From the NCBI GenBank assembly GCA_019634835.1, contig JAHCAO010000007.1:32451-96450 (forward strand): a stretch of DNA of 64,000 nt, written 5' to 3'. Origin of the DNA: Gammaproteobacteria bacterium (lineage in GTDB: Bacteria > Pseudomonadota > Gammaproteobacteria > DSM-16500). This document shows positions 26,159-35,943 of the stretch, piece by piece. The position numbers and the translations under genes are program-made. The notes beneath the pieces were generated by a model. It saw only the letters and a list, made by a program, of their open reading frames with translations, did not search any database and was not told where the DNA came from. The first letter of the stretch is position 1. Each line of letters begins with the position of its first letter.

Positions 26159-27541
26159 TTATTCTTCTCCCAACTCTTGTTTGACTACTTCAGCTAACTG
26201 CTCAGCTAGGCGTCTCACATTCTGTTCATCTTCACCTTCTACCATAATACGTACTAATGGTTCAGTACCTGAGCACCGTAATAAAATACGGCCTTTATCC
26301 CCAAGCTCATTCTCAGCCTCTTTGATGGCTTGCTGTATACGTTGAGTAGTTAATGAAACATCTTGCTTGGTTATTTTAACATTCAGTAAAACTTGCGGAT
26401 ACTTAACTAATCCAACACGTATATCAGCCAATGTTTGCGCTTGATGCCTCATAGCAGCGAGAACTTGAAGCGCAGTAATAATACCATCGCCTGTCGTTGT
26501 CATTTCCATACATAAAATATGACCTGAAGGCTCGCCGCCAAAATACCAGTGACGCTGTATCAGCTCACTCATAATATATCTATCGCCTATAGCAGCACGA
26601 ACAAATTCCAACCCCATATTCTTAAACGATTGCTCAAGCCCAAGATTAGTCATTGTAGTACCGACTATCCCCCCCTTCAGGGATTCACGCTGTAACTTAT
26701 CTTTTACAATAATATATAAAAGGTCATCGCCATCTAAAATATATCCTTGATGATCCACCATCACGACACGGTCACCATCTCCATCCAATGCAATACCTAA
26801 ATCCGCTTTCATCTCAAGCACTTTTTGCTGAATCACTTCAGGACGTGTTGCTCCACAATTCAAATTAATATTTAATCCATTTGGCTCCACACCTGTTTCT
26901 ATCACTTCTGCACCCAATTCACGAAATACATTAGGAGCAATGTGATAAGCAGCACCATGCGCACAATCAACAACGATTTTTAACCCATTTAAAGTAATGT
27001 CTGAAGCAACTGTGCTTTTACAAAACTCAATATAACGCCCTGGCGCGTCAACAACACGGATTGCTTTACCCAATTCAGCTGAATCCACCATAGTCATGGG
27101 TTGTTCTAATTGCTCTTCAATCGCAAACTCTATGCTATCCGGCAGCTTAGTTCCTTGCGCTGAAAAAAACTTAATACCATTGTCATAATAGGGATTATGA
27201 GATGCACTAATGACTATTCCTGCTTGAGCACGTAGTGTCCGGGTAAGATAAGCAATGGCAGGAGTTGGCATGGGGCCCAGTAAATGCGTATCAATACCAG
27301 CAGCAGACAAACCAGATTCAAGCACAGACTCGAACATGTAACCAGATATCCGTGTATCTTTACCAATTAACACCTTACCATTACCTTGCAGTGCAAGGAC
27401 TTTTCCTACAGCCCATCCTAATTTTAGTACAAACTCAGGTGTAATAGGCCATACACCAACATGACCACGTATTCCATCAGTCCCAAAATATCGATGTGTT
27501 TTTTTTGATAAACGAGTCATTTCAATTGACATTTGTGCCAT
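26159..27541 (-). CDS. glmM: Phosphoglucosamine mutase GlmM
   Basis: Converts glucosamine-6-phosphate to glucosamine-1-phosphate for UDP-GlcNAc, the first precursor of the wall pathway encoded elsewhere in the window. The sequence shows [10 protein letters not shown], the active-site loop [14 protein letters not shown] with the phosphorylated Ser near residue 114, the metal-binding [17 protein letters not shown] and the C-terminal [15 protein letters not shown] phosphate-binding loop. The ATG at 27541 lies inside the 3' end of ftsH (20-bp overlap); ATGs at 27532 and 27520 are alternatives. folP, usually between ftsH and glmM, is absent. Confidence 0.97.
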   Translation of the reverse strand: MAQMSIEMTRLSKKTHRYFGTDGIRGHVGVWPITPEFVLKLGWAVGKVLALQGNGKVLIGKDTRISGYMFESVLESGLSAAGIDTHLLGPMPTPAIAYLTRTLRAQAGIVISASHNPYYDNGIKFFSAQGTKLPDSIEFAIEEQLEQPMTMVDSAELGKAIRVVDAPGRYIEFCKSTVASDITLNGLKIVVDCAHGAAYHIAPNVFRELGAEVIETGVEPNGLNINLNCGATRPEVIQQKVLEMKADLGIALDGDGDRVVMVDHQGYILDGDDLLYIIVKDKLQRESLKGGIVGTTMTNLGLEQSFKNMGLEFVRAAIGDRYIMSELIQRHWYFGGEPSGHILCMEMTTTGDGIITALQVLAAMRHQAQTLADIRVGLVKYPQVLLNVKITKQDVSLTTQRIQQAIKEAENELGDKGRILLRCSGTEPLVRIMVEGEDEQNVRRLAEQLAEVVKQELGEE

Positions 27542-29492
27542 CTACAGAAGCAGCTCCCTCATTTTCATCCATGAGCTTGCCTGTTCCTTGTTGGTTATTT
27601 GTTTTGTCTTCTGGCTTTGAGTTCTTATCATCTATTGAGCGTTTTGATTGATCAGAAGAATCTTTGCTACGCCAACTAGATGGTTCTCTGATAGGCTTGC
27701 CTGCCATAATATCTTGGATTTGCTCTTGTCCTATTGTTTCATATTTAATAAGAGCTTCTGCCATAACATGCAACTTTTCAATATTTTCTCTGAGAATATG
27801 CTCTGCTCGCTGGTAATTCTGTTCAATGATATTACGCACCTCAGCATCAACTACGCTAGAGGTTGCTTCAGATATATCTTTATGACGTGTTATAGAGTGC
27901 CCAAGAAACACTTCTTCGTCATTATTACCTAACGTTAGCGGACCTACTTTCTCAGATAACCCCCACTTGGTCACCATATTACGCGCAATCTCCGTTGCTT
28001 TTTGAATATCGTTAGAAGCACCAGTTGTCACTTTTCCTGTACCAAAAATTATTTCCTCAGCTAATCGACCACCAAATAAGCTTGAAAGCTTGCTCTCAAG
28101 GTATTCACGAGTATAGCTATAACGATCAACCTCTGGTAGAAACATAGTCACACCAAGTGCACGGCCACGCGGAATGATAGTGACTTTATGGACAGGGTCA
28201 TGAGATGGCATCATGAGACCCACAATGGCATGACCTGCCTCATGGTAAGCAGTGAGTTTTTTCTCTTCATCAGTCATCACCATAGATCGGCGCTCTGCGC
28301 CCATAATGACTTTATCTTTTGCCTTCTCAAAGTCCTCCATATCCACCACACGTTTATTAGCACGCGCAGCAAATAAGGCAGCCTCGTTAACAATATTGGC
28401 CAAATCAGCGCCAGAAAATCCTGGTGTACTCCGTGCAATCACTGTCACATCAACATCATCCGCCGTTGGCACTTTCCGACTATGCACCCGAAGTATTTGT
28501 TCCCGTCCACGCACATCTGGCAAACCTACGACAACTTGGCGGTCAAAACGCCCTGGACGCAATAAAGCAGGATCTAAAACGTCTGGTCTATTCGTTGCAG
28601 CGACAACAATCACACCTTCACTACCCTGGAACCCGTCCATTTCAACTAACAATTGGTTTAAAGTCTGTTCACGCTCATCATGGCCTCCTCCTAAACCAGC
28701 GCCACGATGACGTCCCACTGCATCAATTTCATCAATAAAAATGATGCATGGCGCTTGTTTCTTTGCCTGATCAAACATATCACGAACACGAGAAGCACCG
28801 ACACCAACAAACATTTCGACAAAATCTGATCCAGAAATTGTAAAAAAAGGCACTTTTGCTTCACCAGCAACAGCTCTAGCCAATAACGTTTTACCGGTTC
28901 CAGGAGGACCCACTAATAAAACCCCTCGTGGAATTTTACCACCCAAACGCTGAAATTTTCCTGGATCCTTTAAGAAGTCGACTAGCTCTTTCACTTCTTC
29001 TTTCGCTTCCTCACAGCCTGCCACGTCAGCGAAAGTCACTTTTACTTGATCTGCATTCAATAACCGCGCGCGGCTACGTCCAAACGAAAATGCTCCGCCT
29101 TTGCCAACACCTGCTTGCTGACGCAAGATATAAATCCAGATAGCAAATATTACAATCCACGGCAGCAGACTAATTAAATGTGCTAATAACCCTGGCTGCT
29201 CTGGAGGAGTACCTTTTACAATAACGTTTTTATTAATTAAGTCTTGCAACAATGCTGCGTCTTGAGGCATAGGCAGGTAAGAGGTAAATTTCTTGTTACT
29301 TTGTAATACTCCGCTAATGTTTTGATCAGAGATAGTCACCGCCTGGACATTTCCCTGTTTGACCTCTTTGAGAAAAGTAGAGTACGTCATTTTTTCATCT
29401 GTTTCACGTCGAGGCCCAAAATTATTGAAAACAGAGATTAAGATTATCCCTATTACTAACCATAAAAGTATCGTCTTAATTGCGTCATTCAC
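27522..29492 (-). CDS. ftsH: ATP-dependent zinc metalloprotease FtsH
   Basis: Inner-membrane AAA+ protease that degrades membrane and regulatory proteins, including sigma-32 and LpxC in E. coli. Order: membrane helix (about 5-23), periplasmic domain, second helix (about 105-123), AAA domain with Walker A GPPGTGKT (195-202), Walker B IIFIDEID and the second region of homology [21 protein letters not shown], then the zinc protease motif HEAGH (in [11 protein letters not shown]). The last 45 residues are polar and low complexity. The 656-residue length is typical. Its 394-bp upstream gap suggests an independent promoter. Confidence 0.98.
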   Translation of the reverse strand: MNDAIKTILLWLVIGIILISVFNNFGPRRETDEKMTYSTFLKEVKQGNVQAVTISDQNISGVLQSNKKFTSYLPMPQDAALLQDLINKNVIVKGTPPEQPGLLAHLISLLPWIVIFAIWIYILRQQAGVGKGGAFSFGRSRARLLNADQVKVTFADVAGCEEAKEEVKELVDFLKDPGKFQRLGGKIPRGVLLVGPPGTGKTLLARAVAGEAKVPFFTISGSDFVEMFVGVGASRVRDMFDQAKKQAPCIIFIDEIDAVGRHRGAGLGGGHDEREQTLNQLLVEMDGFQGSEGVIVVAATNRPDVLDPALLRPGRFDRQVVVGLPDVRGREQILRVHSRKVPTADDVDVTVIARSTPGFSGADLANIVNEAALFAARANKRVVDMEDFEKAKDKVIMGAERRSMVMTDEEKKLTAYHEAGHAIVGLMMPSHDPVHKVTIIPRGRALGVTMFLPEVDRYSYTREYLESKLSSLFGGRLAEEIIFGTGKVTTGASNDIQKATEIARNMVTKWGLSEKVGPLTLGNNDEEVFLGHSITRHKDISEATSSVVDAEVRNIIEQNYQRAEHILRENIEKLHVMAEALIKYETIGQEQIQDIMAGKPIREPSSWRSKDSSDQSKRSIDDKNSKPEDKTNNQQGTGKLMDENEGAASVDGTNVN

Positions 29493-29626
29493 GTTGGTAG
29501 ACCTCTCTGAAAGCTCGCTTTACGTTTAACTGAAAATACATTTCTCTGTTTAGAACTTTTAATCTACACTGCTAGCAGATAAACCACGTAAAATCTCCTC
29601 TTCCCTAAACTTTTCATTATGCATAA

Positions 29627-29657
29627 GTTAATCATACCTAATCTAGGAATGATTAAC
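29627..29657. repeat. Short hairpin in the rlmE-ftsH gap
   Basis: A 10-bp perfect inverted repeat (AGTTAATCAT / ATGATTAACT) with a spacer of about 12 bases. No T-run follows on either strand, so it is more likely an operator-like or structural palindrome than a terminator. It lies about 135-165 bp upstream of the ftsH start. Confidence 0.45.
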
Positions 29658-29722
29658 TACAAAAGCGAGACTAATCCCTAATCAGCTTATCCTTAGAATC
29701 TTGTTGACACGCAATTCTCGTT

Positions 29723-29835
29723 GCAAAACAAGCAACATCAGCCAAAATACACACAAATTTGTGAAGGATAACAGAAACTTTATGGCAAGAACTTGTGTGT
29801 ATTTTGCCTCGATGGCCTCATGGCTTGTTTGAAAA
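29723..29835. repeat. Imperfect fold-back sequence in the rlmE-ftsH gap
   Basis: The left part (CAAAACAAGCAACATC then CCAAAATACACACAA) is mirrored at the right (TTGTGTGTATTTTG, then GATGGC and GCTTGTTTG). The inner 15 bases pair almost perfectly, and the outer part pairs with small bulges. The interior lacks the AGGA hairpin of the fold-back superfamily, so it may be an unrelated or decayed element. The 29493-29886 gap otherwise holds no gene; a heat-shock promoter for ftsH is expected here but I find no convincing match. Confidence 0.55.
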
Positions 29836-29886
29836 TCCCATTGTCAGTAAACTCTAGTAGTAACATAAAACGCAAGATCAGCCTAC

Positions 29887-30504
29887 CTATACTGTTAATT
29901 CTCTAGCTAAAATATATACTTCCCTAGATCTACCCCTTGATGCTTTTGGTTTACGCACAACGACTGATTTAAAGTTTCGTTTCATTTCAATTAACAACGC
30001 ATCGAAACCTTCCCCTTGAAAAACTTTGATTAGGAAACCACCGCCTGGGATCAAAACCTTCAAAGCAAAATCCAGCGCTAGCTCAGACAGGTACATAGCA
30101 CGAGGAATATCGATACTTTCATTCCCACTCATATTGGGTGCCATATCCGAAATGACCCAACTCACCTTATTAGCAAACAATTGTTCATTTAGAGCATTTA
30201 AAATGGCCTCATCAGAAAAATCCCCAAGAATAAATTCCACGCCATCAATAGGCTCCATCGGCAATAAATCCAAAGCAATCACTCTGCCATTTGGTCTAAT
30301 CAATTTAACAACAAGCTGCGACCACCCTCCTGGCGCAGCACCAAGGTCGATTACCGTCATCCCAGGTTTAAATAAGTGATACCGTTCTTGCATCTCAAGC
30401 AACTTATAAACTGCTCGAGAACGATATCCTGCTTTTTGTGCTTGTTTGACATAGGGGTCAGTAAAATGTTCCTTCAACCACCTACGACTGCTTTTATTCG
30501 TCAT
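29887..30504 (-). CDS. rlmE: 23S rRNA 2'-O-methyltransferase RlmE (FtsJ/RrmJ)
   Basis: SAM-dependent enzyme methylating U2552 in the A-loop of 23S rRNA. Motifs: [33 protein letters not shown], the SAM loop [23 protein letters not shown] with catalytic Asp, and [15 protein letters not shown] with catalytic Lys; a distal [13 protein letters not shown] also matches. Length is 205 aa. It shares one base with the greA stop codon region, a tight coupling. Confidence 0.97.
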   Translation of the reverse strand: MTNKSSRRWLKEHFTDPYVKQAQKAGYRSRAVYKLLEMQERYHLFKPGMTVIDLGAAPGGWSQLVVKLIRPNGRVIALDLLPMEPIDGVEFILGDFSDEAILNALNEQLFANKVSWVISDMAPNMSGNESIDIPRAMYLSELALDFALKVLIPGGGFLIKVFQGEGFDALLIEMKRNFKSVVVRKPKASRGRSREVYILARELTV

Positions 30505-30977
30505 TAAATATAGGCTACTTCAACAATCTCATAAATAATAGTGCCATCTGGTGTACCCACTTCCACCGTATCACCTTCATATTTACCAATCAGCGCACGG
30601 GCCACTGGGGAAGTCACAGAAATTTTATTCTTGCTAATATCTGCTTCATCTTCACCAACAATTTGATAAACAAGCACATTATCATCGCCCTGGGTCAACG
30701 TAATTGTTGCGCCAAAAATAACTCGGCCAGAATTCTCTATTTGCGTCACATCGATGACATGTGCAATAGAAAGCTTTCCTTCAATTTCCAGTATACGGCC
30801 CTCAATAAAACCCTGCTGCTCACGAGCAGCATGATATTCGGCATTTTCTTTCAAATCACCATGTGCTCGCGCTTCCGCAATGGCATTAATAATTTTTGGT
30901 CTTTCAATTTGCTTCAATCGGTTTAATTCATCACGCAACCTATCTGCACCTTTTACTGTCATGGGCACTTTCTGCAT
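30504..30977 (-). CDS. greA: Transcription elongation factor GreA
   Basis: Factor that stimulates transcript cleavage by backtracked RNA polymerase. N-terminal coiled-coil hairpin ([57 protein letters not shown]) with the acidic tip residues in DLKENAEY, then the FKBP-like C-terminal domain ([18 protein letters not shown]). The start is ATG 30977 (157 aa, family size), preceded by AGGTGAT. The earlier opening at 31013 adds 12 unconserved residues. Confidence 0.97.
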   Translation of the reverse strand: MQKVPMTVKGADRLRDELNRLKQIERPKIINAIAEARAHGDLKENAEYHAAREQQGFIEGRILEIEGKLSIAHVIDVTQIENSGRVIFGATITLTQGDDNVLVYQIVGEDEADISKNKISVTSPVARALIGKYEGDTVEVGTPDGTIIYEIVEVAYI

Positions 30978-31058
30978 ACCTATCACCTCTGAACTAGATT
31001 TAAATGCGATCAACTATTCCCGCTGAGAAACACGGAGAGATTCAGTGTGAACCATCCG

Positions 31059-32180
31059 CTATAGCTTCATATCTTCAAAAAACTTTTTGACCTTATCAAA
31101 CCACGAACTCGATTTTGGGTTATGTTTATTATTCACCGATATTGTTTTTTCAAATTGAGTTAACAAATCCTTTTGCTTTGCTGTTAAATTAACAGGGGTT
31201 TCAATCTGCACTCTGCACATTAAATCACCTTGGTCACCGCCACGCACAGACGGTACCCCCATACCTTTGATGCGAAAAACCTTGCTTGTTTGTGTTTCTG
31301 GAGGAATTTTTAACTTTACTCGTCCATGCAAAGCAGGGACTTCTAACTCCCCACCTAGCGCAGCGATAATAAAGCTAATAGGTACCTCACAATATAAATT
31401 CTTCCCATCTCGTTCAAAAAGGGGATGTGGCTGGACTTGTATTTGTATGTAAAGATCTCCCGACATAGCGCCAGATTCACCTGACTCACCTTCACCGCTT
31501 AACCGGATACGGTCACCTGTATCAACACCTTGAGGAATCTTCACAGACAACTTTTTATTTTGCTTAGTCCGGCCGCGACCATGACAATTCAAACATGGTG
31601 TCTGTACGACACGACCTTTTCCATAACAAGTAGGACAGGTTTGCTGCACAGAGAAAAAACCTTGCTGCATACGGATCTGTCCGTAACCACTACAATTAGA
31701 ACAGGTCACAGGCGAAGTACCTGGTCGAGCACCTGAGCCATGGCACTCTACACAAGCCGCCAATGTTGGGATGGTAATTTCAGCCGTTTTGCCAAACACT
31801 GCGTCTTCCAGCGTAATTTCTAACGTATAGTAAAGATCTGATCCACGCTGCGGACCACTGCCACCTCTTCCACCTCCAAAGATATCCCCGAAAATGTCAC
31901 CAAAGATATCAGTGAAATTCATTCCGCTAGCACCACCCCCAAAACCTCCGGTTCCTTCAACACCAGCATGTCCAAATTGATCGTAAGCGGCGCGACGACG
32001 ACTATCAGAAAGTACTTCATAAGCTTCTTTAATTTGCTTAAATTTCTCTTCTGAGACTTTATCATTTGCGTTTCTATCCGGATGGTGTTTCATTGCCAAG
32101 CGACGATAGGTTTTTTTAATTTCCTCTTCGCTGGCATTACGGGTCACGCCAAGAATTTCATAATAATCACGCTTAGTCAT
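31059..32180 (-). CDS. dnaJ: Chaperone protein DnaJ
   Basis: Hsp40 co-chaperone of DnaK. J-domain with HPD ([12 protein letters not shown]) in the first 70 residues, a Gly/Phe-rich linker, a zinc-binding region with four CxxCxGxG-type repeats ([44 protein letters not shown]) and the two C-terminal substrate domains. The length is 373 aa. It lies downstream of dnaK, with a hairpin in the 156-bp gap that would lower read-through. Confidence 0.98.
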   Translation of the reverse strand: MTKRDYYEILGVTRNASEEEIKKTYRRLAMKHHPDRNANDKVSEEKFKQIKEAYEVLSDSRRRAAYDQFGHAGVEGTGGFGGGASGMNFTDIFGDIFGDIFGGGRGGSGPQRGSDLYYTLEITLEDAVFGKTAEITIPTLAACVECHGSGARPGTSPVTCSNCSGYGQIRMQQGFFSVQQTCPTCYGKGRVVQTPCLNCHGRGRTKQNKKLSVKIPQGVDTGDRIRLSGEGESGESGAMSGDLYIQIQVQPHPLFERDGKNLYCEVPISFIIAALGGELEVPALHGRVKLKIPPETQTSKVFRIKGMGVPSVRGGDQGDLMCRVQIETPVNLTAKQKDLLTQFEKTISVNNKHNPKSSSWFDKVKKFFEDMKL

Positions 32181-32247
32181 GATTTATATTCTCATCAAAA
32201 AACTTTCCCATGCTCGAAGCGCATAGCACTGAAAGATGGAGGAAAAC

Positions 32248-32295
32248 CGTTCCTTGGGTAGAAGCGCATAGAATGCGCAATCCCAAGGAAAAACG
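32248..32295 (-). terminator. Hairpin between dnaK and dnaJ
   Basis: Nested inverted repeat: TTCCTTGGG pairs with CCCAAGGAA, and inside it GCGCAT-AGA-ATGCGC forms a perfect inner stem. No T-run follows, so it is probably an mRNA-processing or attenuating hairpin rather than a full terminator. The rest of the dnaK-dnaJ gap holds no gene. Confidence 0.6.
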
Positions 32296-32336
32296 GAAGA
32301 TGTGAAAAAGAACGACCTTTTTAACATTATTTAAAA

Positions 32337-34295
32337 TTATGCATCACGCTTGTTATCATCTTTAACTTCTTCAAATTCCGCATCCACCACATTATCATGC
32401 TGCTTATTATCTGACGCCTGACTTTGTTGACCACTAGGCCCTGCTTGCTGTGATGTTTGCTCAGACTGTCCTTGAGCATATAAACGCTCAGCCATCTTAC
32501 TAGACGCTTCAGTTAAGTCTTTAGTTTTTGCTTCGATAATGTCTTTGTCATCGGTCTTCATGACTTCTTTTAAGGCTGTCACAGCACTTTCAATTGCTTG
32601 GCGCTCGTCAGCACTCACCTTATCACCCGCATCCTTCATTGCTTTAGTCACAGCATGTATCATGTTATCTGCTTGGTTTCGCACGGTAACAAGCTCATGG
32701 AATTTATGATCTTCGGCTGCATGTAACTCGGCATCTTTTACCATCTTCTCAACTTCAGCCTCACTTAAACCAGACGAAGCTTGGATCTTGATAGATTGCG
32801 CTTTACCTGTCGCTTTATCTTTTGCTGAAACATGCAAAATACCATTAGCATCAATATCAAATGTCACTTCAATCTGCGGCATACCGCGTGGAGCAGGTGG
32901 AATATCTGTTAAATCAAAGCGGCCTAATGATTTGTTCGCAGAAGCCATTTCACGCTCCCCTTGCAGTACGTGAATAGTCACGGCTGTTTGGTGATCTGCA
33001 GCAGTTGAAAATACTTGAGTGGCTCGGGTAGGGATGGTTGTATTCTTTTCAATAAGCTTAGTCATCACACTGCCCATGGTCTCAATACCAAGAGACAATG
33101 GAGTCACATCTAACAAAAGCACATCTTTGATGGCGCCAGAAAGCACAGCTCCTTGAATAGCAGCGCCCATCGCCACAGCTTCATCCGGATTAACGTCTTT
33201 ACGTGGGTCCTTGCCGAAGAATTTACGCACAGTCTCTTGAACCATAGGCATGCGAGTTTGACCACCAACAAGGATGACATCATCAATTTTATCAGCTCCA
33301 AGGTTAGCATCTTTCAGTGCAATTTTGCAGGGTTCAATCGTACGCTGCACCAAATCTTCCACCAATGATTCCAACTTGGCTCGCGTAATTTTAACATTCA
33401 TATGTTTGGGCCCTGAAGCATCCGCTGTGATATAAGGCAGATTGACTTCGGTTTGTTGTGTAGAAGAAAGCTCGATCTTAGCTTTTTCTGCCGATTCCTT
33501 GAGACGTTGTAAAGCAAGTGGGTCATTACGTAAATCAATACCAGATGAGTTTTTAAATTCATCAATTAAATGGTTCATCAAACGTTGGTCAAAATCTTCT
33601 CCGCCAAGGAAAGTATCACCATTGGTAGATAACACTTCGAATTGATGTTCCCCATCGACTTCAGCAATTTCGATGATAGAAATATCGAACGTACCACCAC
33701 CAAGATCATAAACGGCAATTTTGCGATTACCCGGCTTCTTATCCATACCAAAAGCAAGCGCGGCAGCGGTAGGCTCATTAATAATACGCTTAACTTCAAG
33801 ACCAGCAATTTTACCGGCATCTTTTGTCGCTTGACGTTGCGAATCATTGAAGTAAGCAGGCACGGTAATCACAGCCTCTGTCACTTCATGGCCAAGATAA
33901 TCTTCCGCCGTTTTTTTCATCTTCATTAAGACTTGCGCAGACACTTGAGGCGGAGCAAGGTCCTTATTTCCTAAAACTTCTACCCAAGCATCGCCATTGT
34001 CCGCTTTAATAATTTTATATGGGACTGTTTCCTGCATACGACGAACCATTGGCTCATCATAACGACGCCCAATCAACCGCTTTACCGCATAAATAGTATT
34101 TTTAGGGTTCGTGACCGCCTGGTGCTTAGCTGGCTGCCCAACGCGAATCTCGCTATTATCAAGATAAGCAACAATAGAAGGAGTGGTACGTGCACCTTCT
34201 GAGTTTTCAATCACCTTGACCTTGTCCCCTTCCATAACCGCTACACAAGAGTTGGTAGTCCCTAGATCTATACCAATGATTTTATTTGTAGCCAT
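32337..34295 (-). CDS. dnaK: Molecular chaperone DnaK (Hsp70)
   Basis: ATP-dependent chaperone. N-terminal ATPase with [58 protein letters not shown] and [17 protein letters not shown] [10 protein letters not shown]; then the substrate-binding domain ([23 protein letters not shown]) and a helical lid ending in a Gln/Ser-rich linker and the conserved EEVKDD tail. The length of 652 aa is typical. A sigma-32-like promoter lies directly upstream, in addition to the one before grpE. Confidence 0.99.
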   Translation of the reverse strand: MATNKIIGIDLGTTNSCVAVMEGDKVKVIENSEGARTTPSIVAYLDNSEIRVGQPAKHQAVTNPKNTIYAVKRLIGRRYDEPMVRRMQETVPYKIIKADNGDAWVEVLGNKDLAPPQVSAQVLMKMKKTAEDYLGHEVTEAVITVPAYFNDSQRQATKDAGKIAGLEVKRIINEPTAAALAFGMDKKPGNRKIAVYDLGGGTFDISIIEIAEVDGEHQFEVLSTNGDTFLGGEDFDQRLMNHLIDEFKNSSGIDLRNDPLALQRLKESAEKAKIELSSTQQTEVNLPYITADASGPKHMNVKITRAKLESLVEDLVQRTIEPCKIALKDANLGADKIDDVILVGGQTRMPMVQETVRKFFGKDPRKDVNPDEAVAMGAAIQGAVLSGAIKDVLLLDVTPLSLGIETMGSVMTKLIEKNTTIPTRATQVFSTAADHQTAVTIHVLQGEREMASANKSLGRFDLTDIPPAPRGMPQIEVTFDIDANGILHVSAKDKATGKAQSIKIQASSGLSEAEVEKMVKDAELHAAEDHKFHELVTVRNQADNMIHAVTKAMKDAGDKVSADERQAIESAVTALKEVMKTDDKDIIEAKTKDLTEASSKMAERLYAQGQSEQTSQQAGPSGQQSQASDNKQHDNVVDAEFEEVKDDNKRDA

Positions 34296-34328
34296 ACTGT
34301 TCTCCGCTTGTTATCTATATGTCATTAC

Positions 34329-34356
34329 ACATGAGGGCAATTCATCACTTTTCAAT
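34329..34356 (-). promoter_or_regulatory. Sigma-32-like heat-shock promoter in front of dnaK
   Basis: Minus strand: ATTGAAA, 13 bases, CCTCATGT. The sigma-32 consensus is CTTGAAA, 13-14 bases, CCCCATNT; 6 of 7 and 6 of 7 defined bases match. It lies about 34 bp before the dnaK ATG (34295), so dnaK can be induced independently of grpE. Confidence 0.7.
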
Positions 34357-34366
34357 CTCTTATTGA

Positions 34367-34918
34367 TTATTTTTCTGCTTTCGAAACAACTACCAAAGCT
34401 GGCCTAATTAATCGATTATTTAATGTGTAACCTTTTTGTAACACTGATACCACTGTACCCGGCTCAATCAATGGATCATATTGCACTGAAATAGCTTGCT
34501 GGAATTCAGGGTCAAATATTTCTGAAACAGGGTTGACTTGTTTAACACCATATTTTTCCAAAGCTGAATAGAACATTTTTAACGTCAAATTTACTCCTTC
34601 AATGATGGCATTGTCTGAAGCTTGTATCCCTTGGGAAGCATTAGAAACACATAACTCTAAGCTATCAATGACTGGCAATAATTCGCCAACAAATTTTTCC
34701 AAAGCATATTTATGGGCGTTAGAAATATCCCGCTCAGCCCGACGCGCCGCATTTTCGCTATCAGCCTGCATGCGTAACATACGTTCCCAATGTTGATTCG
34801 CCTTTTGTTCAGCTTCGTCTAGTTTTTGTAATAGCTCTTCGTAAGATGGGTGTGTCAATAGCTCCGTCGCTTTATTTTCATTTGCCCCACTCTCATCATC
34901 AGACATCTTTTTAGGCAT
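34367..34918 (-). CDS. grpE: Nucleotide exchange factor GrpE
   Basis: Hsp70 co-chaperone that releases ADP from DnaK. Acidic N-terminus, then a long coiled coil (about residues 30-90; ELLQKLDEAEQKANQHWERMLRMQADSENAARRAERD) and the C-terminal beta domain (GVKQVNPVSEIFDPEFQQAISVQYDPLIEPGTVVSVLQKGYTLNNRLIRPALVVVSK). The length is 183 aa. The start has GGAAGGAG nine bases upstream. First gene of grpE-dnaK-dnaJ; a sigma-32-like promoter precedes it. Confidence 0.97.
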   Translation of the reverse strand: MPKKMSDDESGANENKATELLTHPSYEELLQKLDEAEQKANQHWERMLRMQADSENAARRAERDISNAHKYALEKFVGELLPVIDSLELCVSNASQGIQASDNAIIEGVNLTLKMFYSALEKYGVKQVNPVSEIFDPEFQQAISVQYDPLIEPGTVVSVLQKGYTLNNRLIRPALVVVSKAEK

Positions 34919-34978
34919 TTGCTTACTCCTTCCATCTCATTGTTACTTTTAACAAAGTTTTGTTGTCTTGCGTTATTA

Positions 34979-35006
34979 ATATGTGGACGAAATAGTAAGA
35001 TTCAAG
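34979..35006 (-). promoter_or_regulatory. Sigma-32-like heat-shock promoter in front of grpE
   Basis: Minus strand: CTTGAAT, exactly 13 bases, CCACATAT, against the consensus CTTGAAA-N13/14-CCCCATNT. It places the start of transcription about 50 bases before the grpE ATG. It lies in the 132-bp divergent gap shared with nadK. Confidence 0.75.
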
Positions 35007-35050
35007 GTAGGTTAACATTTATGCGAGAGAGCTAAGTACTCGAGGTATTC

Positions 35051-35938
35051 ATGGCACGACAATTTAAAACCATTGGTATTTTTGGACGGGTCAAAAATCC
35101 AGGGGTAATAGAAACACTAAAAGCACTGATTAGCTATTTGCGTAATCTTAACCAAGAAATACTGATCGACTCAGAAACAGCTGATGCATTAGAAGATACC
35201 TCGCTGGTCTGCATCAACCGCAGCGAACTGAGTAAACGTTGCAATCTCTTGATTGTTGTAGGCGGGGATGGCAGTTTATTGCATGCTGCCCATACGATTG
35301 TCAATGATGAAATACCCGTGCTGGGCATTAACCGAGGGCGCTTAGGATTTCTCACGGATATTTTACCCACTGATTTGACCAGAATTAAGTCCATCTTAGA
35401 AGGTGACTACATTCTTGAAAAACGCTTCCTACTAAGCGCCACTGTCGAACATCATGACACAATATTAGGCCATGGTGATGCATTAAATGAAATAGCTCTC
35501 ATCCCAGATTCTGTGCCACACATGAACGAATTTGAAATCTTTATCAACCATCAATTTGTGTGTAGCCAAGATTCAGATGGCGTTATTGTTGCTACACCAA
35601 CTGGATCAACAGCCTACGCACTCTCCGGCGGTGGGCCCATTCTTCATCCACAACTCGATGCGATAGTCATTGTCCCCATGTTTCCACACACACTTAGCAT
35701 CCGGCCAATCGTCATAGAAGGTAATCACCGTATTACCATCGTCATCACTCCAAACAATACTGCCACTCCACGCCTAGCCTGTGACAGCCAAACATTCATC
35801 AATACGCCACCTGGGAGTCATATCAATATTCAGAAAAAAGACCAACACTTACATTTGATCCATCCCCTCGATTACGATTATTATGAAACTTTGCGCAGTA
35901 AACTTCATTGGGGACGCAAACTACATTATGTGGAATAA
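35051..35938 (+). CDS. nadK: NAD kinase
   Basis: Phosphorylates NAD to NADP. Seen: the GGDGSLLHAA motif (with catalytic Asp) near residue 75, LGINRGRLGFLTDI, LNEIALIPD, and the DGVIVATPTGSTAYALSGGGPILHP block; the typical C-terminal IRPIVIEGNHRITI is present. The length of 295 aa matches gammaproteobacterial NadK. It is divergent from grpE; nadK next to grpE and recN is a conserved arrangement in this class. GAGG lies before the ATG. Confidence 0.97.
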   Translation: MARQFKTIGIFGRVKNPGVIETLKALISYLRNLNQEILIDSETADALEDTSLVCINRSELSKRCNLLIVVGGDGSLLHAAHTIVNDEIPVLGINRGRLGFLTDILPTDLTRIKSILEGDYILEKRFLLSATVEHHDTILGHGDALNEIALIPDSVPHMNEFEIFINHQFVCSQDSDGVIVATPTGSTAYALSGGGPILHPQLDAIVIVPMFPHTLSIRPIVIEGNHRITIVITPNNTATPRLACDSQTFINTPPGSHINIQKKDQHLHLIHPLDYDYYETLRSKLHWGRKLHYVE

Positions 35939-35943
35939 TTCAT

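Noticed and set aside
35939..35943. SOS box before recN
   Set aside because: No CTGT-N8-ACAG match seen in the 3' end of nadK just upstream.
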